64,000 nt of DNA from Oligoflexus sp. (GTDB lineage Bacteria; Bdellovibrionota_B; Oligoflexia; Oligoflexales; Oligoflexaceae): positions 1 through 64,000 of the forward strand of contig NZ_DASTAT010000002.1 of NCBI RefSeq assembly GCF_035712445.1, in the 5' to 3' direction. The notes under the pieces are model-generated. The model worked only from the letters and a program-made list of their open reading frames with translations, made no database searches and was not told the DNA's origin. The translations under genes and the position numbers were made by a program. Positions 58,862-64,000 of this stretch are shown in pieces (the stretch's first letter is position 1; the number at the start of each line of letters is the position of its first letter).

Positions 58862-60861
58862 GAATTCACCTCCCATGCACCGGCGACCACATCGCGGCTT
58901 CGGTTGCCACGATACTTATCCAAGAGGGCGATGATACCGCCTATAACCATCAGCACGATGGCACCCCAGACGATGCGGACCGTGGGGTTGATGTTCACCT
59001 GGAAGGTCACCCGCTTGCCGCTGACCTTGTCGAAGTCGACGAGGACAACGTAGATATCATGCCAGATATTGCCGGTGATGGCGATTTCGTTGAACACCTG
59101 ATCTTTGGTCGGATAACGGCTCTGAGCGGGGTGTGCGTCCTCGATCATGACGTTGTCTTTTTCACGGAAAATCTTCAGGTGCGCTTCGTAATGCGTGGCG
59201 TTCAGCACCTGCTTTACCTGGATGCCTTCCTGACCAAACTCGAAGCGGTAGCCGAAGAACGAGAAGTTTTCACCGGCATGGACCGTCACGCGTTCCTCAA
59301 GACCGCGATAGTTGCCGAGAAAGCCTATGATCGCGATCATCATGCCGATGTGGGCGACCCAGCCGCCGAAGTAGGCGAGGTTGCGATCGAAGAAAAGACC
59401 GAACTTGAAACGCATGTCCTTGAGGCGGAAGTAAATGTCACCGAAAAGGCAGCCGATCGCCCACGATGCCAGATAAAGACCGACCAGCTGCGCGATCAAA
59501 GACGAGGTTTTCTTGGTTGCCATCACATCGCCCATGTAGATCAGGAAGAGTGTGACGGGAATCGCAAAAACGATGGCGCCGAGGATGATGACCTTGCCGT
59601 TGGGAATCTTATCGGATTGATAGCGCATCAGGTTGCCGATGGCGATACCAAGGATCAGACCGAGGCCTACCCAAGGCGCGAACATATTAAAGTATGGCGC
59701 CTGCACCGAAATACGCTGGCCGGTGATGGCTTCCGAGACGATGGGGAACATGGTGCCGATAAAGACGATAGCCGCGAAGGAGAGAAGGAGGAACTGGGTC
59801 ATGACGAGGGCTGATTCCTTGGAAACACCCCAGACTTTTTCGGTGTCCGAAGGCAGGATCGAAGGCGCGCGGAACGCGTAAATGCCTGAAGAAATCAGGA
59901 CAGTTCCAGCCAGATAATAAAGATAGTTAGGACCGATCGGCGATTCCGCGAAGGAGTGCACCGAGGAGACCACACCCGAACGGGTCAGGAAGGTTCCCAC
60001 GTAGCTCATGAAGAAGGCGCCGATACCGAGGACGATGCTGAGTCTTTTCAAATGACCAAGTTTTTCCTGAACCAGAAGCGAATGCAGGAGCGCCGTCGCC
60101 AGAAGCCAGGGCATGAAGCTTGAGTTTTCCACCGGATCCCAGGCCCAGTAACCGGCCCAACCGAGTTCGACGTAAGCCCAGCGGCCACCCAGGGTAATAC
60201 CAGCTGTCAGGAAGATGAAGGCCGCGAGTGTCCAGCGGCGAATCGTTTTCAACCAGCCTTCGGTGATATCACCGTAGCAGAGAGCCGCGATCGAATACGC
60301 AAAGGGCACGCCCAAAAGCGTGTAGCCGGTGAAAAGAAGCGGCGGGTGGATGGCCATGTAGTAGTTCTGCAGGAGCTCATTCATGCCCCGACCGTTGGGA
60401 GGCGCAGGAAGATTCAGGACGAAGGGATCGGAGTGGGTGATCGCGAGGTAGAACATCCAGGCCAGCACCGCCTGAATCGAGGCGGATACGTAGGGCATGA
60501 TGTGTTCATTGTCACGCGAGCTGGTCCAGACCGCGATGGTGCCCATGATGGCCAGGAGCGCCGTCCACAGCGTGTGCGAGCCTTCGAGCGAGGACCAGAA
60601 CGCCGTCAGCGTATAAAACGCCGGCAGGTCATTACTCGAATTTTTGAACACGTACGCGATCGAGTAATCGCGATGGTAGAAGGCCCAGATCAAAAGTCCC
60701 GAGGCAACGAGCACGGACGCACAGGTCACCGTGATGGCCAGTTTGGAGGAGAGATACAATCGCTTATGCCGCCAGAATGCTGCCATTATGGCTGACAAAA
60801 ACCCATAGACGCTGCAAATGAAACAAAGAAAAATCAAAAAGAAGCCATAGTTCGCGAGCAT
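58858..60861 (-). CDS. ccmF: Cytochrome c haem lyase CcmF
   Basis: 667 residues from ATG at 60861 (GAGGTG upstream). Many transmembrane helices and the WWD-like haem-handling motif GWAGYWAWDPVENSSFMPW, plus ALLHSLLVQEKLG and GTFLTRSGVVSSVHSFAESP. CcmF attaches haem to apocytochrome c in the periplasm as part of the System I assembly. ccmA-E and ccmG are not in this window. First gene of a five-gene operon. Confidence 0.95.
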   Translation of the reverse strand: MLANYGFFLIFLCFICSVYGFLSAIMAAFWRHKRLYLSSKLAITVTCASVLVASGLLIWAFYHRDYSIAYVFKNSSNDLPAFYTLTAFWSSLEGSHTLWTALLAIMGTIAVWTSSRDNEHIMPYVSASIQAVLAWMFYLAITHSDPFVLNLPAPPNGRGMNELLQNYYMAIHPPLLFTGYTLLGVPFAYSIAALCYGDITEGWLKTIRRWTLAAFIFLTAGITLGGRWAYVELGWAGYWAWDPVENSSFMPWLLATALLHSLLVQEKLGHLKRLSIVLGIGAFFMSYVGTFLTRSGVVSSVHSFAESPIGPNYLYYLAGTVLISSGIYAFRAPSILPSDTEKVWGVSKESALVMTQFLLLSFAAIVFIGTMFPIVSEAITGQRISVQAPYFNMFAPWVGLGLILGIAIGNLMRYQSDKIPNGKVIILGAIVFAIPVTLFLIYMGDVMATKKTSSLIAQLVGLYLASWAIGCLFGDIYFRLKDMRFKFGLFFDRNLAYFGGWVAHIGMMIAIIGFLGNYRGLEERVTVHAGENFSFFGYRFEFGQEGIQVKQVLNATHYEAHLKIFREKDNVMIEDAHPAQSRYPTKDQVFNEIAITGNIWHDIYVVLVDFDKVSGKRVTFQVNINPTVRIVWGAIVLMVIGGIIALLDKYRGNRSRDVVAGAWEVNS

Positions 60862-60999
60862 TGGCACCTCACTGCGCACTTACTCCCCACTGGTCCGGGA
60901 TAATGAGGTTTCATTTTACCCCATCACGATCCCGCCCGACAGCCCAAGGTCTGAAGCTGCCACATATAAAGCATCGAATTCCCTTCTCAAAGTCTTATC

Positions 61000-61028
61000 T
61001 TGCCTTCCTGGCCCGAATTCCGTAAATC
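61000..61028 (+). promoter_or_regulatory. Likely promoter of mtaB
   Basis: TTGCCT and TAAATC are separated by 17 bases, about 45 bases before the start codon. Confidence 0.5.
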
Positions 61029-61073
61029 TTGCGCGAGTCATGACGTTCTTAGGATGATCAAGGAAAGCTAGCT

Positions 61074-62429
61074 ATGCCAACCGTGTACGTAAAAACTTTG
61101 GGATGCAAGGTCAACAGCTACGACAGTCATGCGATTGAAAATCAATTCAAGGCGCTCGGCTATGAACTCGTCGATGACCCGTCCGCGGCCACGGTCTCGG
61201 TGCTCAATACCTGCAGCGTGACCGATAACGCGGATAAGGAGGCCCGCTATCTCCTCCGCAAATTCCGTCGCGACAATCCTGAGACCATCGTGGTGGCCAC
61301 CGGCTGCTATGCGCAGACCGATTCCAAGCGCCTCGTGGAAATGGACGAGGTCGACCTCGTGTTTCCCAATCAGACGAAAGATCTGATCGTCGAAGCCACG
61401 CATGCCTTCGCCGATCGGAAGAACCAGGGCGTGACCGAAGCCAGCGCCACCAAATTGCCTTCACACGTCAAAGCTGTCAGCGGCAATCGCCAGGGGCACT
61501 TCAAATCGTCTTTGACCATGCTCGAAGCTGATTCCACGCAAACCCGCGCCTTTCTGAAAATCCAGGACGGCTGCAATGGTTTCTGCGCCTACTGCCTGAT
61601 TCCCTATGCCCGCGGAGCCTCGCGCAGCGTGGCGCCTTCCGAGGTGACGCGTGAAGTCAGGCGCCTCATCGATCTGGGCGTGAAGGAGATCGTTTTCACC
61701 GGCATTCATATCGGTGACTACGGCGTCGACATCGGCCAGGACGATGGTTTCGTGGCTTTGATCCGCGAGCTGCTCAGCTGGCCGGACATGGTCCGCATCC
61801 GCATCTCGTCGCTCGAACCACGCGAGCTGACCGAGGACCTCTTGAAAGTGCTGAGCCAAAGACCCGACATTTTCTGCGATCACTTTCACCTGCCCTTGCA
61901 ATCAGGCCATGATCGTATCCTGAAGATGATGAGAAGAACTTATGACAGTCGGCAGTATGCGGAAAATGTGGCCATGGCTCGCAGCTATTTTCCCAAGGCC
62001 AACTTCGGCGCCGATGTGATCCCGGGTTTCCCGAGCGAAACGGACGAGGAATTCACCGGCACTTTGGAATTCATCGAACGCACAGGTTTGAACTACCTGC
62101 ATGTGTTCCCCTACTCGAAGCGTCCCAATACCGCCGCCGAAAAAATGCCCGGCCACCTGGCTCCCGAGCTGGTCAAGGAACGGGCGAAGATTCTGCGCGA
62201 TCTTTCCGGCCGTCTGAAGCACGAATACAACCGCCGCTTCATTGGACAGGAAACCGAGGTCCTTTGGGAAAACGATGTCGATAGCCAGGGGCGCCGCTTG
62301 GGCAAAAGCACAAATTATCTGGAAGTCTGTGCGCCGAGTCACGCGAACGTGGAACCAGGCGTTGTGCAAAGGGTTCAGCTGAAAGGTTTTGTGGAAGACC
62401 ATCGCTTGCTTGGCAAGATTTTGTCGTAA
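61074..62429 (+). CDS. mtaB: tRNA t6A37 methylthiotransferase MtaB
   Basis: 451 residues. N-terminal UPF0004 domain with LGCKVNSYDSHAIE, NTCSVTDNADKEA and GCYAQTDSK, whose three cysteines hold one Fe-S cluster. Radical SAM motif DGCNGFCAYCLIPYARG (CxxxCxxC). C-terminal TRAM-like domain. It converts t6A37 to ms2t6A37 in tRNAs. It works downstream of the Sua5 product at 15.3 kb. Single gene. Confidence 0.95.
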   Translation: MPTVYVKTLGCKVNSYDSHAIENQFKALGYELVDDPSAATVSVLNTCSVTDNADKEARYLLRKFRRDNPETIVVATGCYAQTDSKRLVEMDEVDLVFPNQTKDLIVEATHAFADRKNQGVTEASATKLPSHVKAVSGNRQGHFKSSLTMLEADSTQTRAFLKIQDGCNGFCAYCLIPYARGASRSVAPSEVTREVRRLIDLGVKEIVFTGIHIGDYGVDIGQDDGFVALIRELLSWPDMVRIRISSLEPRELTEDLLKVLSQRPDIFCDHFHLPLQSGHDRILKMMRRTYDSRQYAENVAMARSYFPKANFGADVIPGFPSETDEEFTGTLEFIERTGLNYLHVFPYSKRPNTAAEKMPGHLAPELVKERAKILRDLSGRLKHEYNRRFIGQETEVLWENDVDSQGRRLGKSTNYLEVCAPSHANVEPGVVQRVQLKGFVEDHRLLGKILS

Positions 62430-62446
62430 GTCAACGACAGCTGCCG

Positions 62447-62622
62447 CTTTCGCGAGCCAGTGCTACTATAAAAACAGTGCAGCATCAGCGGCTGTCACTG
62501 CAGCCTCTGGCCCTGCGCTCACTGCCACACCCCGTTTGCACAGACGAGCGAAATTTCGCTACATGAATGGCCGGCCCTGGCGTTCCGCGTCTGCGTGAGC
62601 GGGGTTTTTTCTTTCGCGAGCC
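62447..62622. repeat. 12-bp direct repeat flanking the candidate RNA
   Basis: CTTTCGCGAGCC occurs at 62447-62458 and 62611-62622, each followed shortly by TGCTAC (62461 and 62633), which could be an extended -10 in both cases. The repeats bracket the structured region. Confidence 0.6.
62464..62610 (+). ncRNA. Candidate structured RNA with terminator upstream of the amylase
   Basis: An extended -10 element (TGC TACTAT at 62461-62469) may start a transcript of about 130 bases. It would contain a long stem, 62530-62546 (CCCCGTTTGCACAGACG) with 62588-62604, one mismatch and several G-U pairs, followed by TTTTTT. Inside the loop lie a perfect hairpin AGCGAAATTTCGCT (62547-62560) and GGCCGGCC. This can be a small RNA or an attenuator/riboswitch of the following amylase gene. 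The -35 match is poor. Confidence 0.5.
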
Positions 62623-62671
62623 CCTCCAATTTTGCTACAAGGGATAAACCATTGCTGCATGAGGGGGAACC

Positions 62672-64000
62672 ATGTCGCTCCAACGTTTGGTCTCAAGCTT
62701 CTGCCTAATCTTTATGATGTCATGCGGTTCGCCAAGTTCCGGCAATACCGGACCCGTTGGAGAGCCCCAGGCACCGGCGGCCCTGACCGGCGGTCCCAAG
62801 GAGCAGCGCAAGCAAGGCGTCAACGGCGTGCTGTTCCAAGCTTACCACTGGTATACCCCAGCCGATGGCCGCCTTTGGGAAGACCTGGCGAGCCAGGCCC
62901 AAACTCTTTCGAACAAGGGTTTTACCGCTCTTTGGCTGCCACCTGCCTACAAAAGCGCCGGTGGGGGCTTTGATGTGGGTTATGGCGTCTACGATGCCTA
63001 TGACCTTGGTGAATTCCAGCAAAAAGGTAGCAAGCGCACCAAGTATGGGGACAAAGACCAATATTTGCGCTTGATTCAGGCTGCGCATGCGGCTGAGCTT
63101 GATGTCTATGCCGACATCGTCATGAATCATCGCATGGGCGCCGACCGCACCGAGGCCGTTTCCGCCATCGAAGTCGATCCTAGAAACCGCAGCAAGGATA
63201 CGAGCAGCAGCTATACGATCCAGGCTTGGACGCTCTTCGATTTCGCCGGTCGCGGCAATCGTTATTCCACGTTCCGTTGGAACTGGTCGCACTTCACAGG
63301 CGTGGATTGGGATCAGCAGAGCCAGCAGCGCGGCCGCATCTATCGCTTCAACGCGTCGGGCAAGAATTGGGCGAGCGAAGTCTCGAAGGAAAACGGCAAC
63401 TATGATTACCTGATGGGCGCGGACGTTGATTTCAACAACCCCGATGTGGTTGCGGAAATGAAAAACTGGGGCGCCTGGTACCAGAACATTGCAAGCCTCG
63501 ATGGTTTCCGCCTGGATGCCGTCAAGCATATCAAGTCGCCCTTCCTGCGGGAGTGGGTTGAGCATGTGCGCAAGCAGGCAGGTCGCGATCTTTTCACGGT
63601 GGCCGAGTACTGGGATTTTTCCGTGGACACGCTGCTCGATTATCTGAACGAGCAGGATCACGCGCTCTTCGATGTGCCGCTGCATATGAACTTCTTCCGC
63701 GCGGCCCAGGCTCGCGGCGGCTTCAACATGGCCACGCTCTTGGATGATACGCTGCTGGAAAGAGCGCCGCAGGACGCCGTGACCTTCGTCGATAATCACG
63801 ACACCCAGCCGCTTCAGGCCCTGCAATCCCCCGTGCAGGATTGGTTCAAACCGATGGCCTATGCCCTGATCCTTTTGCGCGCAGAAGGCTATCCTTCGGT
63901 CTTCAGTGCCGATTACACCGGCGCGTCCTATGAAAACATCCGCATCCCGGCCATAAGCCAGACCTTGGATATTCTTTTGGCGGCCAGGCGTGATCATGCT
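62672..64000 (+). CDS. GH13 alpha-amylase lipoprotein, truncated by the window end
   Basis: 443 residues are visible from ATG at 62672 (GAGGGGG upstream). A signal peptide ends in a possible lipobox (FMMSC, Cys18). The GH13 regions are complete: DVYADIVMNHR, GFRLDAVKHIK (nucleophile Asp282), FTVAEYWD (acid Glu312), TFVDNHDTQP (Asp377). The N-terminus NGVLFQAYHWYTPADGRLW is of the liquefying/cytoplasmic alpha-amylase type (GH13_5). It cleaves internal alpha-1,4 glucan bonds. The frame is open at the window edge, so the C-terminal domain is unseen. Confidence 0.92.
   Translation, partial: MSLQRLVSSFCLIFMMSCGSPSSGNTGPVGEPQAPAALTGGPKEQRKQGVNGVLFQAYHWYTPADGRLWEDLASQAQTLSNKGFTALWLPPAYKSAGGGFDVGYGVYDAYDLGEFQQKGSKRTKYGDKDQYLRLIQAAHAAELDVYADIVMNHRMGADRTEAVSAIEVDPRNRSKDTSSSYTIQAWTLFDFAGRGNRYSTFRWNWSHFTGVDWDQQSQQRGRIYRFNASGKNWASEVSKENGNYDYLMGADVDFNNPDVVAEMKNWGAWYQNIASLDGFRLDAVKHIKSPFLREWVEHVRKQAGRDLFTVAEYWDFSVDTLLDYLNEQDHALFDVPLHMNFFRAAQARGGFNMATLLDDTLLERAPQDAVTFVDNHDTQPLQALQSPVQDWFKPMAYALILLRAEGYPSVFSADYTGASYENIRIPAISQTLDILLAARRDHA

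Noticed and set aside
1..64000. rRNA, tRNA, tmRNA, prophage, insertion sequences, integrases and CRISPR arrays
   Set aside because: Searched by eye for conserved motifs, terminal inverted repeats and typical proteins; none was found. Short or divergent tRNA genes could be missed without a covariance search.

Overview
The window is one gene-dense chromosomal stretch, moderately GC-rich by eye, from a Gram-negative bacterium with an outer membrane. It carries many lipoproteins, outer-membrane and periplasmic genes, a TonB receptor, lytic transglycosylases and a Ccm-type cytochrome c assembly cluster. A TIGR02147-family regulator, several secreted low-complexity lipoproteins, HD-GYP proteins and CBS/kinase/receiver signalling fit a member of the Bdellovibrionota/Oligoflexia or a relative. 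That placement is inference; no rRNA or tRNA gene is present to test it. No phage, transposon, CRISPR array or plasmid function was seen.

Layout. 0-3 kb: a small secreted protein, a CorC/HlyC-type CBS membrane protein, and a Tim44-like protein. 3-7.7 kb: a five-gene minus-strand acyl-CoA operon (acyl-CoA dehydrogenase, SDR, APH-type kinase, histidine phosphatase, SDR) resembling the ACAD10/11 and levulinate-type 4-hydroxyacyl-CoA pathways. 7.8-11.8 kb: a 1310-residue subtilase lipoprotein with TPPII-like spacing of its triad. 12-18 kb: LysR regulator, beta-barrel protein, HflX, Sua5/YrdC, TatA and Hsp33. 18-22 kb: TonB-dependent receptor, lipoprotein and divergent TonB. 22-28 kb: alpha/beta hydrolase, CBS-kinase-receiver hybrid, and a two-gene unit of a TIGR02147 regulator and a secreted zincin-kelch protein, with a striking inverted-repeat cluster upstream. 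28-37.6 kb: a prolyl-oligopeptidase-like protein that has lost its catalytic serine, YbaN, a VWA lipoprotein, Bcp peroxiredoxin, TldD/TldE, a phospholipase A2-like lipoprotein and another lipoprotein. 37.8-45.8 kb: Slt-type transglycosylase, metallophosphoesterase, HU, DnaQ-like exonuclease, GAF/HD-GYP protein, Aat, bS21 and YigZ. 45.8-57 kb: a degenerate chemoreceptor-like protein, a second transglycosylase, an ABC-2 exporter, a third TldD paralogue, two repeat-rich lipoproteins and a second HD-GYP protein. 57-61 kb: the ccmF-ccmH operon with three small membrane proteins of unclear role. 61-64 kb: MtaB, a structured non-coding region and a truncated GH13 alpha-amylase lipoprotein.

Tightly coupled units (stop/start overlaps) are: the acyl-CoA operon, the TonB receptor-lipoprotein pair, the regulator-zincin pair, tldD-tldE, the three-gene ABC exporter and the five-gene ccm operon. 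Several intergenic regions fit one promoter pattern, TTGnnn, a 16-18 bp spacer, then TAnnnT often preceded by TGn. No single locus proves an undescribed system. The strongest leads are the pseudoenzyme at 28.5 kb, the PLA2-like lipoprotein at 36 kb, the zincin-kelch/TIGR02147 unit with its operator-like repeats, the degenerate chemoreceptor at 46 kb, the lipoprotein family sharing a motif after the lipobox, and the structured RNA candidate upstream of the amylase.
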